Assembly (NCBI GenBank): GCA_003508835.1 | Contig: PUFA01000066.1 | Location: 3,162,001 to 3,226,000, forward strand | Direction of reading: 5' to 3' | Origin: Eonycteris spelaea | Taxonomy: Eukaryota > Chordata > Mammalia > Chiroptera > Pteropodidae | DNA length: 64,000 nt | Part shown: positions 56,701 to 64,000 of the stretch, one piece after another | Position numbering within the stretch: the stretch's first letter is position 1 | Layout of the letters: every line of letters starts with the position of its first letter | Translations under genes and position numbers: made by a program | The notes under the pieces: generated by a model | Databases searched by the model: none | Seen by the model: only the letters and a program-made list of their open reading frames with translations | What the model was told of the DNA's origin: nothing

Positions 56701-59700
56701 GCAGGCATTCGAGACCTCACCGAGTTCCTTTGGATGGACTTCCTGTGAGAAGGGATGGGGCAGGTGGGGCGGGGGCATGGTTAGGGTATGGGTCTGACAA
56801 AGCCCTTCTCAGGGGCGGACAGGCAGTCAGGAGACCTGGCTGAGTCCCGCCCATCACCACCAAGCTGTGTGGTCTCAAGAGAGTTGCCAAGATTCTCTGG
56901 GCCTCAGTTTCCGTCTCTGTAAAGCAAGGGCTTGGATTTGAGCATTCAAATACTACTACTACTACTAATAACAATCTGATATAAGAAATTAACTTACAGT
57001 GAGAAATACAATCAAGCAGCCCAAATACCAATGCTTTCTGTTCAGCCTGCTTTGTCTGTGCAGGCAAAGCACATGGGAGGCCAAATCATAGTTCTGTGAG
57101 GTACCTATGGGGTGGGCCCGTGTTGGCTTTGCCTGCTCAGCATCCATCCACCTCCTTCTGTTAATAGCTCAGTTTTTCTCTGGAGAACCTCCCCAGCTCT
57201 GCTTTTTATATATGTGATGTGGAAGGCGGCGGCCTGATGAATCAATGTACATAAACACATGCACACACTTGTAAGGCACACACATACACGGGTATTCTGA
57301 AGCAAACCCATGTCCCGGGTCTGAGTTGGTCAGTATATTCCAATCCCGTGGTCCAGGGAGAGGCCATGGGAACCAAGTCTGGCCAGTAACTCAGGAGTTT
57401 AGTTCCAAATTCACAGGAGTCAGAAGGATCCTTGAGAGCATGCTAATCTAGGGGGAAACACACCTGGAACTTCCAGACTCCTCTTTGGCCACCACGTAGG
57501 GGGAATGGAGCCGGCTCGGAGAGAAGCGGATGGAGGCGGACCACGTGCATAAGGCAACGTGTTCCTGCATCCAGCTATGCCCGCAGCTAGCCTGTCCATG
57601 GACTTTCAGAGACGTGAGCTAGTTGGGTCTCTGTTTTTGCTGAAGCCTCGTTGGAGTTGGGGGCGCGGACCGGATACCCCAGCAGTGACAGCTGCGTCTC
57701 TCAGCCCTTTACGGACATGCAGGCATCTCAGGATTGATCAGAGTGGTCAGGGTGGCCTCATTACGGCACAGAACTGCTTCCATTGGCGTCTAAGCCTCTT
57801 CTAGCATCTCATGAGCCTCTGCTTTGTCCACTCAGCTGAGACCAGAGTCGGCTGATGCTGCCACCAAGGTGTGTTTAAGTCCATCTTATTCCTCTGAAGA
57901 CACTGTTTCCTAGATGCCCCTACACCAGGTAAGACTTCGTGACAAGGAACGAGGGCAGAAATGACACTTAAAACTAACTACGGGGTCATTTCTTGAAGAG
58001 GAATGGCTAGCCTTTCTCTCTACCTTCTCGGCCTCCCTCCTTGTCTTCCTCAGGTACCCTGAGAGTCAGCTTCGGCCATGCAAACTGGGGCCCCGTGGGG
58101 ATGGCTGAGCCACCAGGAAGGACAAATGGCTGTGGAGGAGGCCATCCTTTGGCTCGGCACTGCTACGAGATGGGGAGGACTCACCCACCTTATTTAAGTC
58201 CCAGTATTTTGGGGGATTCCTGTGTCAGAGCAACGTCACTTCTATAAATATCGACTTTCACAACCGCCTAGGAGGCAGGTGTTCATTTTAACCCCATTGC
58301 AAGGGAGGGAAACTGAGTCTCAGAAAAGCGACTTGCCCTAGATCATGTAGGTGACAGAGGTGGTACCGAACCCAGATGTATGCAGATCCCCAGGCTCGGG
58401 TCTTCGCCACACAGCTCGGGGCGAGGTGCGGTGTTCTCAAGGCCCTCAGAATCACCTGGAGGACTTAGACCCACATTGCTGGTCCCCACCCCCACCCCAC
58501 CTGAGTTTCAAATCTAAGAGTCTGGGGCGGGGCCTGAGGACTTGCATCCTAACGTGTTGCCAGGTATTGGTGATGCTGCTGGTCCGGGGCATGGGAGTCG
58601 CTACTCAGGAGATGTCCTGTTGCTAGGCACCCAGCTCCATGTCTCCCCGGGAGCCCTTCACAGTCTGCTGCACTTTTTAGGTCCAAAATCCTGGGCACAG
58701 GACTCATGCATTCATTCAAACACTCAGAGCAGGGCTTTCCTGGGTCGGGAGCCGTGCTGAACGCCAAGGGGCCAGGGTCCCGCCCTCGAGGGCTCACAGT
58801 CCACAGGGAGGGTGTGGACTGTGGTCTGGAGAGCCAGGCAGGGGGCAAGCGGGACACCGCTCCAGATCCTTCGCCAGGGTCACTGGGCCACCACTGCCCT
58901 GGTCCCCCAGAGGCCTAGAAGCCGCCAAGCTGCACATTCCACGCGCAGATGCAGACACCTGCTCTCGACTCGACGGAGAGCAGCTGTCCCAGCCACCCCT
59001 GCTGATGGGGACCAAGCCCCAAGACTCGTGGCTCCCCATCACCCTACACGGTCACATCGCAAACCAAGAAATACAGACCCCAGGCCCCGCCCAGGCACAC
59101 TGAGAACTGGTCCCAGGGGACGCTGCAGCAAGGAAGGCTCTGGAACCCCACCTGGACCCTCACGGTCCTCAACACAAGCTCCAGGTCAGCCACCCTGGTC
59201 AAATCCCAGCCCCAGAGGTCACAGGCACTTCTCATCCTGGAGTCTCAGGTTCTTCCTCGTGAAAGGGAGATAATAAGAGTCCCGCCCCCAGAGTGGTCGT
59301 GAAAGGTGTCACTCATTTGACAGATATTTACTGAGTACCTACTGTGCACCGGATCCTAGGGGCTGGGGGTAGAACTATGACCAAAAGAGACAGAAGCCCT
59401 GCCTCCGTGAGCCGGGGGAGACCGTGGGGAAAGGTAACAAACACCAGCTCCGGAGCCAGGGGCCAGGGTCTGCCTTCCTTACAAGCTGTGTGGCCTGGGG
59501 TAAGTCACTGAACCTCTCTGTGCCCCGATGTTCTCATCTGTAAAATGGGAGCCAGAGAAAGGATTGCCCTGAGTGACATGCGTTCACGTAAAGGGCTCCA
59601 AGCAGTGTTCCAAGCCACGGGTAAGCGCTGAATCAGGGTCAAAGTGAAGTAAGAACTTAAAAAAAAAAATCATACATCAGTGCTTAGTGCTGAGGAAAAA

Positions 59701-62700
59701 AAATAAAGGCGAGAAGATCACGGGTGAACAGGGAAGGCTCCCCCAGTCACGTGATGTTTGCGTAAAGGTACCAACAGAACATGGGGCACAAAGCCTGGTA
59801 CCTCATCAGTGCTCATCCCTGGACCTGCTGTTGCTGTCATTTACCTATTATGTGACAAGTGACACTTTCCAAAGGCCAGGACAGAGCTGTGCTCCCGGCC
59901 CCCCACCTCCCCTCCGCGAGGCCACATCACCCACCTCTTGGAGCAGACCCTCCACAAGGTGGCCATCTCGGCGGGCTCGAGAAAGAGGCAGGTTTCGGAC
60001 AAGCAGGCAGGCAGGCGGGGTGGGCAGGCAGCTCCGAGGCGGGAGCCACGCTCACCTGCCAGCGCGCAGGGGCGCAGGGGCTCGGCGTCCAGGCAGGTGC
60101 GCGCCCTCAGCCAGGCCCCTCTCCCGTCTGCCTGGAAACCTCCCCGCCCCGGCCGCTGCGGCGTCCAGGGGAGCTCTGAGCCCAGTGCTCTGGTCTGAGC
60201 GTCATCAGGGCAGGCGGGGCGGCCGCTCAGAGGGCCGGTCCAGCCGGGAAAGGCGATACGTGTGCCGGCTGCGGGTGGCGAAATCGGGCTGCATGTCTGG
60301 CCCGGTGTCACAACTGCCAGGGCAGGGAGCGATCTCTGGGGCGGATACTTCCCTGGCCCTGGGCGGACTCAGCAAATATTCAACGGCCCCTGGCTCGCCA
60401 GACGAGATTCCGCCGGATGGGCACGTGCCGCCCACTGGGCACGGCCCGCACGTGAGGCCACGCACGGGGCGGCCCTGCCTGGTGTTGTGCGGAGATGCTT
60501 TGTGGGAGGCTCTGGTGCGTGGCGGAGGCTCTGGAGGCCGGCCAGGCTCAAGTGCGCACCTGCCTCCTCCTCCGCCCCCAGGTGGGGCTGGGGATGGGCC
60601 TGGGGCAATGATAGGACCGACTAGAGAGGTTTCAGGTGAGAACTCCACGTGACAAGGGTGTCAGCTCAATGTCCCTCCTGTGTCTGGTGGCACTAGATGG
60701 GCTGGGATGATGGCAACCATGTACGCGGCCCCGGCAGAGGTCAAACTCTGCTCTGGGGGCTCCACGTGGACCAGCCCGTTTCTCCCCACACGTCCCTGAG
60801 GTCCCGGGAGTGTGTGCGTCCACACACGAGGCAGTGTGAGCGCCTCCGTGTGTCCTCTCCCTCCAGGCTTCGCTCCTTGACAACCAAGGGCTGCTGTTGC
60901 CTTTTTCCACCCCCACTTCCCGGCGGTCCCAACAGGGAAGTTCTCAAGGTGGTGGGGCCGTCACAGAGGCCCTGGGCTCAGGAGGGTACCTGCCTCGCAG
61001 CCTGAGGGAGGGGTGACCTGGCCGAGGAGTGGCAGGAAGGGGTTTAGAGTCAGCCATGCCTATCAATCAGGGCAGAACGGGACAGGGTCAGGGCCTGGTC
61101 TTCTCTTCGTCGCCCCACCTTATTACATACGGCTTTATTATAGCAACCATTCACACCTTAGTATAAAACCCCTTGCCAGATTACTTCCCCAAACAAATTC
61201 TTTGATTATGGACTAAAAAGCCCTATTTAGGATCGAAAAGGTTTCAAGGTGCCAGAACAGGGGTGAGGTGAGGGACAAAGAGGGCATCTGTCCACTCCAT
61301 CTAAGTGGACCTGCTCTCCTGTCTCCATCTGACCTGCACCAGCTGCTGAGGGCCTTGGCAATGTGGCTGTGTTTCCGCCTGCTTGGATTACCTAGGAAAT
61401 AGGCCAGAAGGTGAGCCTGAAAGCCAATCCAGGCTGTCTAGACCCTTGGGAGGTGGACAGAGACAGGAAGTTAAAAATAGACATGCTTCCTCCTTGTCAT
61501 TGTGGGCAGCTTCTTCCTCGCCCGTGCAGAGGGGACTGCAGAGGTGAAGGCCAGATGGTGGCCACTCGGGGACTGCCGAACCCGCCCAGGCCAGGCATCC
61601 TCCAGAACTCCCTGGGGGACCCCCAGGAGGAGGAGCCCCAGGAAGGGTCCGGGGTAGTCAGAGCCACGAGGGTCCTCTTTCTCAGACCAGGATGTGGACT
61701 TTGCAGGACCTGCCTCTTACCCGTGCTGCTGACTGATGAAGCCTAGTGTCACAGGGTCGGATCCCCTCTGTTTTCTTCCCATCCACAGTGCTGACCCCAG
61801 GAATCCAGGAGTGGGGTGGGCAGCAAGAGGCTGGGGGCCCACCTGGGGGCATTCTCAGGGCAGAGCTTCTAACTGGGGCCTGAGGGGACATTTCCTCGAA
61901 TTCAGGAAGTCAAATTCAGGAAGTCTGGGGGCCCCCGACAGGAGAGCCACAGGCTATGGACTTCGTGAGGTGAGGCCCGGTGCAGGGCACTTTGTTCAAA
62001 GCTTATCTAAATGGCAACAGCAGAGCGTTAATGTTACTCAAGGGGTCCCAGGTGAGTCTCTTGGCTGCCAGACCACGGGGACAAAGTCTCCACAGTTGCC
62101 CTTTGGGTGGACCAGCTCCGGGCCAGGCACACAGCTTGGGAGGGTCGCATGGGCTGGATGTCTGTCCCCCGTGGCCAGGCAACCGGCACAGCTGTCCGTA
62201 GCACCCCTGATTACAGACCCCATGGGGGACCGGGGTGAAGCCCAGGAAGAGGCAGCTCAGAAATGGCTCAGTGGAGGAAGAGCATCTTTTCCTGGCCAGT
62301 TTCCCTTTAGCGGCTCTCAGCGGCCTTTACGAAGTGCCTACTGTGTGCCTTCCTCACAGTGGCCCACGAGGCCCTGCAGGGCCTGTCTCCCTCCCTCGCT
62401 CACCACTGTTCTGGGGCTCAGGGAGTCCCCCCAGGACAGGGCATTGAAGCCAGGGCCCGAAGAGGATTCAGGAGGAACTGTCCCGGTGAGGAGGAGAGGG
62501 ACGGGAGCCCCAGCTGGAGCACACGGCCTGGGCGAAGGTCCTAGATGGGGAGAGGTCGATGCAGCCAAAGCGCAGGGTTGAAATGAGGCCGGCCAGGCCA
62601 GGCCGCGGGCCAGTACGTGAGGGGACTGGGTCGCATTCTGAGTGAGAGGGAGCACCATGATGAGACTTGACTGACTCACTGACCAGCCAGGTTCTGCGCC

Positions 62701-63452
62701 TGCTCCGGCCGGGGGTCCTGCCTGTCCACCACGTCTGCTCTGACAGGCAGTGACGGAGCGGCCATGAACTCACGTCCAGAGGGTCAGCACTGACCCCAGG
62801 CCTGTCTCTGCAGAGGCTGCTCCTCCTCCTTCAAAAAAAGTCCCACAAGCACCTACTGTGTGCCAGCTGCTAGCCATGTGTCACCTCACTGTGCCTTGTG
62901 ACGGCCCCGTGAGGAGGGACATTCATGAACCCCATTTCACAGACGATGAAACCAGGACTCAGAGAGGCAGAGTCACTTGCCCCAGGGCACAGAGCCAGGA
63001 CAGAGGGCCCCACTTCCCACTCTATCAAACAGGAAGAACGTTCCATCCTACCCCCGCCCCAGGAGCCCGAGTTCCAACCCCGAAGCGGTCTTGCTGTGTG
63101 TCCTTGGGTGAGCAGCTCCACCTCTCTGAGCCTGTTTTCTGCTCTGCCAAGTGGGCCTGACAGGTTTCTCCCGACATCAAGAGTCACACGCACACACACG
63201 CGTGCGCGCACGCACACTGCCCCGGCCGCAGGCCTGGCCTGAGCACGTGTGTCAGGCTCACTGGCAGCGGGAGGAGGACGTCCCTGCTGTCCCCTCTCGG
63301 CCCTGCGGGGAGCCCCTCGCCCGGGGCAGGGGCAGCACTTACGCGATCCTGCGGCTCTGGGCGCTGCTGAAGCCCGCGAAGGAGGCGCTCCGGCCCACGA
63401 GCCCCACGGCCCCTGGGTCCCCAGAGGACAGGAAGCGCACCCTCACCGACAT
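38610..63452 (-). CDS. RIPOR3: RIPOR3 (FAM65C) RHO family interacting cell polarization regulator 3, 21 coding exons
   Basis: Gene-level span; exons are listed separately. RIPOR proteins (RIPOR1/2/3, formerly FAM65A/B/C) bind Rho GTPases through an N-terminal PL48-type region; RIPOR3 itself is little studied. The window encodes [20 protein letters not shown] at the start, a basic Ser-rich segment, then a helical region with [33 protein letters not shown] and [21 protein letters not shown] disordered Ser/Asp/Glu-rich middle (exon 12) follows, and a helical, ARM-like C-terminal part ends [11 protein letters not shown]. All junctions are GT-AG and in phase except for one extra base inside exon 16. 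Summed length is 2,848 nt; without the extra base the product is 948 residues (human about 946). Upstream non-coding exons are not seen. Confidence 0.95.
39162..39252 (-). CDS. RIPOR3: RIPOR3 coding exon 20
   Basis: Acceptor CAAATAG and donor GTAAAG. It encodes [20 protein letters not shown] and [10 protein letters not shown] plus one base. Confidence 0.95.
39253..40739 (-). other. RIPOR3: RIPOR3 intron 19
   Basis: It contains an inverted L1 3' end (about 40,148-40,440) and otherwise unique sequence. No other exon was recognised. Confidence 0.85.
40148..40440 (-). mobile_element. L1 3' end, Laurasiatheria-type, inverted
   Basis: 'tagtttcaagtatgcactac', 'ctgactgcattccctgtgcc', 'cagccccgtgactgtctatc' and 'aactactaatttgtatttct' match the reverse complement of the L1 3' region widespread in carnivores, ungulates and bats ('gtagttacaaaatagtcatgg', 'gttgtacacctgaaactaat'). 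The T-rich left edge is the poly(A) end. No open frame remains. Confidence 0.7.
40740..40823 (-). CDS. RIPOR3: RIPOR3 coding exon 19
   Basis: Acceptor TTCCCAG and donor GTGAGT. Twenty-eight codons run [20 protein letters not shown] and CMALKHLR. Confidence 0.95.
40824..41904 (-). other. RIPOR3: RIPOR3 intron 18
   Basis: 1.1 kb of unique sequence in which I see no repeat or exon I can name. Confidence 0.85.
41905..42110 (-). CDS. RIPOR3: RIPOR3 coding exon 18
   Basis: Acceptor CTCCTAG and donor GTACAG. It encodes [20 protein letters not shown], then [20 protein letters not shown] and on to [10 protein letters not shown], an alpha-helical, ARM-like region. Confidence 0.94.
42111..42570 (-). 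other. RIPOR3: RIPOR3 intron 17
   Basis: Short GC-rich intron; nothing else recognised. Confidence 0.85.
42571..42732 (-). CDS. RIPOR3: RIPOR3 coding exon 17
   Basis: Acceptor TTGCCAG and donor GTAGGG. In the human-like frame it encodes [20 protein letters not shown] and [20 protein letters not shown], then [14 protein letters not shown]. Confidence 0.93.
42925..43087 (-). CDS. RIPOR3: RIPOR3 coding exon 16, carries a +1 frameshift
   Basis: Acceptor CTTTCAG and donor GTAGTT. The 5' part reads [19 protein letters not shown] and the 3' part reads [20 protein letters not shown] in a different frame. The exon is 163 nt; neighbouring phases and the human length both require 162. The extra base lies in the GC-rich 13 bases 43,019-43,031. 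As written the shifted frame stays open through exons 17 and 18 and stops in exon 19 at 40,794-40,792. Confidence 0.9.
43088..43626 (-). other. RIPOR3: RIPOR3 intron 15
   Basis: It contains an antisense-to-plus MIR core at about 43,375-43,465; the rest is GC-rich. Confidence 0.85.
43375..43465 (-). repeat. MIR SINE core
   Basis: 'attatacagatgaggaagct', 'gaggctcagagaggtgaatc' and 'gcccagcgtcacacagcatg' form the inverted MIR core. Confidence 0.85.
43627..43762 (-). CDS. RIPOR3: RIPOR3 coding exon 15
   Basis: Acceptor TTCCCAG and donor GTAAGT. It encodes [20 protein letters not shown] and [20 protein letters not shown], then ASIEE. CAG/AAG is a tandem acceptor that could drop the first Lys. 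Confidence 0.94.
43763..44416 (-). other. RIPOR3: RIPOR3 intron 14
   Basis: 654 bp, GC-rich; no repeat or exon recognised. Confidence 0.85.
44417..44540 (-). CDS. RIPOR3: RIPOR3 coding exon 14
   Basis: Acceptor ACCCAG and donor GTGGCT. It encodes [20 protein letters not shown] then [22 protein letters not shown]. Confidence 0.94.
44541..45470 (-). other. RIPOR3: RIPOR3 intron 13
   Basis: It contains a MIR at about 44,785-44,900 and a G-run at 44,966-44,975; otherwise nothing recognised. Confidence 0.85.
44785..44900 (+). repeat. MIR SINE
   Basis: 'gccctagctctgtgatgccg', 'tgccttagtttactcagctc' and 'ggctattgcctggcaccgta' follow the MIR order. Confidence 0.7.
45471..45601 (-). CDS. RIPOR3: RIPOR3 coding exon 13
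   Basis: Acceptor CCACAG and donor GTGAGT. It encodes [20 protein letters not shown] and then [20 protein letters not shown]. Confidence 0.94.
46479..47134 (-). mobile_element. Tigger-family (pogo/Tc1-mariner) DNA transposon relic
   Basis: On the minus strand the 5' end reads GTCGGTTCTCATTACTCACAG and the inverted 3' end reads GTCGATCTCATTCGTAGTAG, giving imperfect terminal inverted repeats about 656 bp apart. A minus-strand frame at 46,806-46,597 contains [20 protein letters not shown], resembling the N-terminal DNA-binding helix of Tigger transposases (of the type LTEKIRVLDKLRSGMSY), before it decays. The interior closely follows a Tigger-type element in which most of the transposase is deleted. 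Confidence 0.8.
48005..48095 (-). repeat. MIR SINE core
   Basis: 'ttattcccacctgacagatg' and 'gagcaaactgaggcacaggg' form the inverted MIR core. Confidence 0.8.
48177..48752 (-). CDS. RIPOR3: RIPOR3 coding exon 12, large disordered-region exon
   Basis: Acceptor CTCCAG and donor GTAGGT; 192 codons. It begins [20 protein letters not shown], includes the acidic/Ser-Thr-rich [18 protein letters not shown], and ends [16 protein letters not shown]. Low-complexity composition suggests disorder with many possible phosphosites. The middle ([17 protein letters not shown]) is the least conserved part. Confidence 0.95.
48753..49817 (-). other. RIPOR3: RIPOR3 intron 11
   Basis: It contains a plus-strand L2 piece (48,985-49,200); the remainder is unrecognised. 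Confidence 0.85.
48985..49200 (+). repeat. L2 fragment
   Basis: 'tcacctcagggcctttgcac', 'tgtgctctctctgcctaagg', 'agagcctggcacatagtttc' and 'gaatgactgaatgaagg' follow the L2 3' plan in sense order. Confidence 0.8.
49818..49947 (-). CDS. RIPOR3: RIPOR3 coding exon 11
   Basis: Acceptor GTCCAG and donor GTGAGT. It encodes [20 protein letters not shown] and [20 protein letters not shown], then RYYL. Confidence 0.95.
49948..50572 (-). other. RIPOR3: RIPOR3 intron 10
   Basis: 625 bp. It includes a C-run at about 50,101-50,112 and a possible MIR scrap (50,150-50,225: 'cagattcctcatctgtaaag'). Confidence 0.8.
50573..50718 (-). CDS. RIPOR3: RIPOR3 coding exon 10
   Basis: Acceptor CCCCAG and donor GTGAGT. 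It encodes [20 protein letters not shown], then [20 protein letters not shown] and KLQLEVLW, possibly a beta-rich C2-like segment (inference). Confidence 0.95.
50807..50932 (-). CDS. RIPOR3: RIPOR3 coding exon 9
   Basis: Acceptor GCACAG and donor GTGGGT. Forty-two codons run [42 protein letters not shown], near-identical to human. Confidence 0.96.
51090..51133 (-). CDS. RIPOR3: RIPOR3 coding exon 8
   Basis: Acceptor GTTCCAG and donor GTATGT. The 44-nt exon completes Gly and encodes [14 protein letters not shown]. Confidence 0.95.
51134..51492 (-). other. RIPOR3: RIPOR3 intron 7
   Basis: 359 bp. It is C/T-rich on the plus strand and contains a MIR-like scrap ('caggacttgcccaaagtcac', 51,318-51,337). 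Confidence 0.8.
51493..51556 (-). CDS. RIPOR3: RIPOR3 coding exon 7
   Basis: Acceptor TTTGCAG and donor GTAGGC. It encodes [20 protein letters not shown] then K. Confidence 0.95.
51735..51884 (-). CDS. RIPOR3: RIPOR3 coding exon 6
   Basis: Acceptor GGCAG and donor GTGGGC. Fifty codons run [20 protein letters not shown] to [11 protein letters not shown], a Cys-containing, probably helical segment conserved in the family. Confidence 0.96.
51885..52508 (-). other. RIPOR3: RIPOR3 intron 5
   Basis: It holds a weak MIR at 52,215-52,330 and nothing else recognised. Confidence 0.8.
52215..52330 (+). repeat. Degraded MIR SINE
   Basis: 'tgctgtgcaacctcgggcca' then 'ttgtccctctctgggcctct' fit the MIR core. 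Confidence 0.6.
52509..52562 (-). CDS. RIPOR3: RIPOR3 coding exon 5
   Basis: It encodes [18 protein letters not shown]; donor GTCAGC. The acceptor GAGAAG is a tandem NAGNAG. The downstream AG gives the human-like ...DLDK-QTR; the upstream one would add a Lys. Confidence 0.92.
52830..52853 (-). CDS. RIPOR3: RIPOR3 coding exon 4, 24-nt microexon
   Basis: Acceptor CCACAG and donor GTGAGC flank exactly eight codons, AFYYDLDK, which match the human protein at this position. Confidence 0.92.
53035..53205 (+). repeat. MIR SINE
   Basis: 'agttctagtcctggctctgt', 'gctcaacctctctgagcctc', 'attccctcttgtaaaatggg' and 'gagttgccatgaagagtaaa' cover most of MIR in sense order. Confidence 0.9.
53388..53560. 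repeat. hAT/MER-type DNA transposon scrap
   Basis: 'ggtccagacagtaaatattt', 'cgggctttgcggaccacacg' and 'gcctctgcc' recall the MER phrase 'gggccagatagtaaatattttaggctttg'. Ends are unclear. Confidence 0.55.
54764..54858 (+). repeat. T/G-rich low-complexity tract
   Basis: Repeated TTTGTTTG, TTTTGTTTG and GTGTGTGT units end in TTTTTTTCTTTT. Confidence 0.85.
55367..55445 (-). CDS. RIPOR3: RIPOR3 coding exon 3
   Basis: Acceptor CCCACAG and donor GTGAGA. It encodes [19 protein letters not shown] and THRNSRL, and is in phase with exons 2 and 4. Confidence 0.96.
55446..56595 (-). other. RIPOR3: RIPOR3 intron 2
   Basis: 1.15 kb. A MIR core lies at about 55,700-55,850; otherwise nothing recognised. 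Confidence 0.85.
55700..55850 (-). repeat. MIR SINE
   Basis: 'acccattttagagatgggca', 'gaaggcaagtaacccagtgc' and 'ccaggtccaaagccaggcag' form the inverted MIR plan. Confidence 0.75.
56596..56742 (-). CDS. RIPOR3: RIPOR3 coding exon 2
   Basis: Acceptor CTCACAG and donor GTAAGG. It encodes [20 protein letters not shown], then [16 protein letters not shown] and [13 protein letters not shown]. This is a basic, serine-rich segment leading into the helical Rho-binding region. Confidence 0.95.
56820..56950 (+). repeat. MIR SINE
   Basis: 'caagctgtgtggtctcaaga', 'tctctgggcctcagtttccg' and 'tctctgtaaagcaagggc' follow MIR. Confidence 0.85.
56950..56972 (+). repeat. (TAC)n microsatellite
   Basis: TACTACTACTACTACTAATAA. 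Confidence 0.9.
58255..58390 (-). repeat. MIR SINE core
   Basis: 'accccattgcaagggaggga', 'aactgagtctcagaaaagcg' and 'acttgccctagatcatgtag' form the inverted MIR core. Confidence 0.85.
58425..58595. mobile_element. MER5A-like hAT-Charlie element
   Basis: 'ccctcagaatcacctggagg', 'tctaagagtctggggcgggg' and 'gtgatgctgctggtccgggg' follow the MER5A consensus, with both ends decayed. Confidence 0.75.
58690..58810 (-). repeat. L2 fragment, antisense
   Basis: 'catgcattcattcaaacact', 'gggagccgtgctgaacgcca' and 'ctcgagggctcacagtccac' match the reverse complement of the L2 3' end. Confidence 0.6.
59300..59410 (-). repeat. L2 fragment, antisense
   Basis: 'atttgacagatatttactga', 'gtacctactgtgcaccggat' and 'gaccaaaagagacagaagcc' are a clear antisense L2 3' end. 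Confidence 0.85.
59440..59640 (+). repeat. MIR SINE
   Basis: 'acaagctgtgtggcctgggg', 'taagtcactgaacctctctg', 'tgttctcatctgtaaaatgg' and 'agtgttccaagccacgggta' cover most of MIR. Confidence 0.92.
59890..60570 (-). promoter_or_regulatory. CpG-rich block with a strong minus-strand splice donor
   Basis: CpG is unusually frequent here compared with the rest of the intron. On the minus strand GGCAG|GTGAGC at 60,056/60,055 is a near-ideal donor. An alternative RIPOR3 first exon or promoter is possible but unproven. The frame through this donor does not join exon 2 in the coding phase, so any such exon would be 5' UTR. Confidence 0.35.
61896..61925 (+). repeat. 14-bp tandem duplication
   Basis: 'aattcaggaagtc' occurs twice in tandem with one A between the copies. 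Confidence 0.85.
62840..63005 (-). repeat. MIR SINE, antisense
   Basis: 'aagcacctactgtgtgccag', 'accccatttcacagacgatg', 'aaaccaggactcagagaggc' and 'agagtcacttgccccagggc' form a nearly complete inverted MIR. Confidence 0.9.
63090..63175 (+). repeat. MIR SINE core
   Basis: 'tgctgtgtgtccttgggtga' and 'cagctccacctctctgagcc' fit the MIR core. Confidence 0.8.
63180..63218 (+). repeat. CA/CG alternating simple repeat
   Basis: An alternating purine-pyrimidine run of CACACGCACACACACGCGTGC type, with Z-DNA-forming potential, about 110 bp downstream of the RIPOR3 first coding exon's donor on the plus-strand map's opposite side (upstream in intron 1 terms it lies inside the intron near exon 1). Confidence 0.85.
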
Positions 63453-63461
63453 GGCTGTCAC
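63343..63461 (-). CDS. RIPOR3: RIPOR3 first coding exon
   Basis: The ATG is at 63,452-63,450. It encodes [20 protein letters not shown] and continues [16 protein letters not shown] plus two bases of Ala37; donor GTAAGT at 63,342. Nine bases before the ATG follow a likely acceptor (TCCCTGTAG), so this is probably not the transcript's first exon. This start matches the remembered human N-terminus. Confidence 0.93.
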
Positions 63462-64000
63462 CTACAGGGAGAGGATGGGAGAGTCAGCCTCGCACCGCCA
63501 CCTGCCTGAGGGAGTGGCAGGAGATCCGAACCCAGGTCTCTGTGCTCTGGGCTTGGGTTCTTCATCCCTGAGCAAGGCTGCGTACTCGTGCAGGGGGAGA
63601 CAGCTTCCCCGCCCCTCACTCTCCTCTCTGCCTGTACCCCTCCCCCCACCCCCCACAGACCCCCACGGGGCCCCTTCTGCAGGCCGGACACTGTGCTGGA
63701 GACACACACTGAGGGAGACGGGCAGAGTCCTTGCCCTCAGGGCTCGCCGTCCGGCAGGGAGGCCAACGAGGACGGCCAGTTAGAGTTGGGAGTCTACAGT
63801 GAAGAGATGAGGAGCCCACGGGGTCCCTGGCCCAGCCCAGGAGCTGAGAAGGGAAGGCTGAGGAGGAGAGGGAGGGGAGGGGAGAGAGAGAGAGAACAGC
63901 ATGGTAACAGCCAGGAGGTGCGGAGGACATGGGGCAATCCGGAAGCGGACAGACAGACGGACAGACGTTCAGGGGGCTGGGGTGTGGCTCCAGGTGAGGG
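63462..64000 (-). other. RIPOR3 sequence upstream of the first coding exon
   Basis: A probable intron 5' of the ATG exon, given the likely acceptor at 63,462-63,463. It includes an L2-like scrap ('gacactgtgctggagacaca', near 63,687). No promoter or non-coding exon could be identified. Confidence 0.5.

Larger units (their letters stand above)
56743..63342 (-). other. RIPOR3: RIPOR3 intron 1 (first coding intron)
   Basis: 6.6 kb, the largest RIPOR3 intron in the window. It contains several MIR and L2 pieces, an MER5A-like element and a CpG-rich block (59,890-60,570). Long open frames here (59,687-60,652 and 61,736-62,581, plus strand) have no recognisable protein and sit in GC-rich DNA. Confidence 0.85.

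Noticed and set aside
59687..60652. 321-codon plus-strand open frame
   Set aside because: It lies in CpG- and GC-rich intronic DNA where stop codons are rare. It has no family motif, and both strands are open over the same stretch.
61736..62581. 281-codon plus-strand open frame
   Set aside because: Low-complexity Gly/Pro/Arg composition inside RIPOR3 intron 1, no recognisable domain, and it crosses old-repeat-like sequence.

Overview
This is a vertebrate, almost certainly placental-mammal, nuclear DNA window. It shows spliced genes with GT-AG introns, CpG-poor AT-rich introns, and many old interspersed repeats (MIR, L2, old L1, hAT and Tigger DNA transposons). Two protein genes lie tail to tail. 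This matches the PTPN1-RIPOR3 neighbourhood of human chromosome 20q13 as I remember it. One L1 3' end has a form I associate with Laurasiatheria (bats, carnivores, ungulates). I found no young lineage-specific SINE. The species is not determined; a bat is possible but unproven.

Positions 1-36.4 kb, plus strand: PTPN1 (PTP1B, the ER-anchored tyrosine phosphatase that acts on insulin receptor and JAK2). Exon 1, which should encode about the first 21 residues, lies upstream of the window, so 1-14,497 is the 3' part of intron 1. Coding exons 2-10 were placed at base resolution. All junctions keep frame, and every catalytic element is intact (pTyr loop, WPD loop with Asp181, [10 protein letters not shown] with Cys215 and Arg221, Gln262). 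The inferred protein is about 426 residues. The 3' UTR ends near 36.2-36.4 kb. Reading through intron 9 gives an alternative VCFH end.

Positions 36.4-37.6 kb: short intergenic spacer holding a 226-bp hAT relic with a perfect 8-bp target duplication.

Positions 37.6-64 kb, minus strand: RIPOR3 (FAM65C), a predicted Rho-binding cell-polarity regulator. All 21 coding exons were placed, from the ATG at 63,452 to the stop at 38,610. Summed coding length is 2,848 nt. One exon (42,925-43,087) carries one extra base that breaks the frame. Without it the protein would be 948 residues, close to the human length I remember (946). Upstream non-coding exons and the promoter are not identified.

The two genes are not known to work together; they only share convergent 3' ends. 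I saw no tRNA, rRNA, CRISPR or bacterial-type feature, and no convincing new biological system. The points most worth checking are the RIPOR3 frameshift, the PTPN1 Asp22-to-Ala change, three NAGNAG acceptors, the Tigger and hAT relics, and a CpG-rich block with a strong donor in RIPOR3 intron 1. Exon assignments come from conceptual translation compared with remembered human and mouse proteins; no alignment was run.
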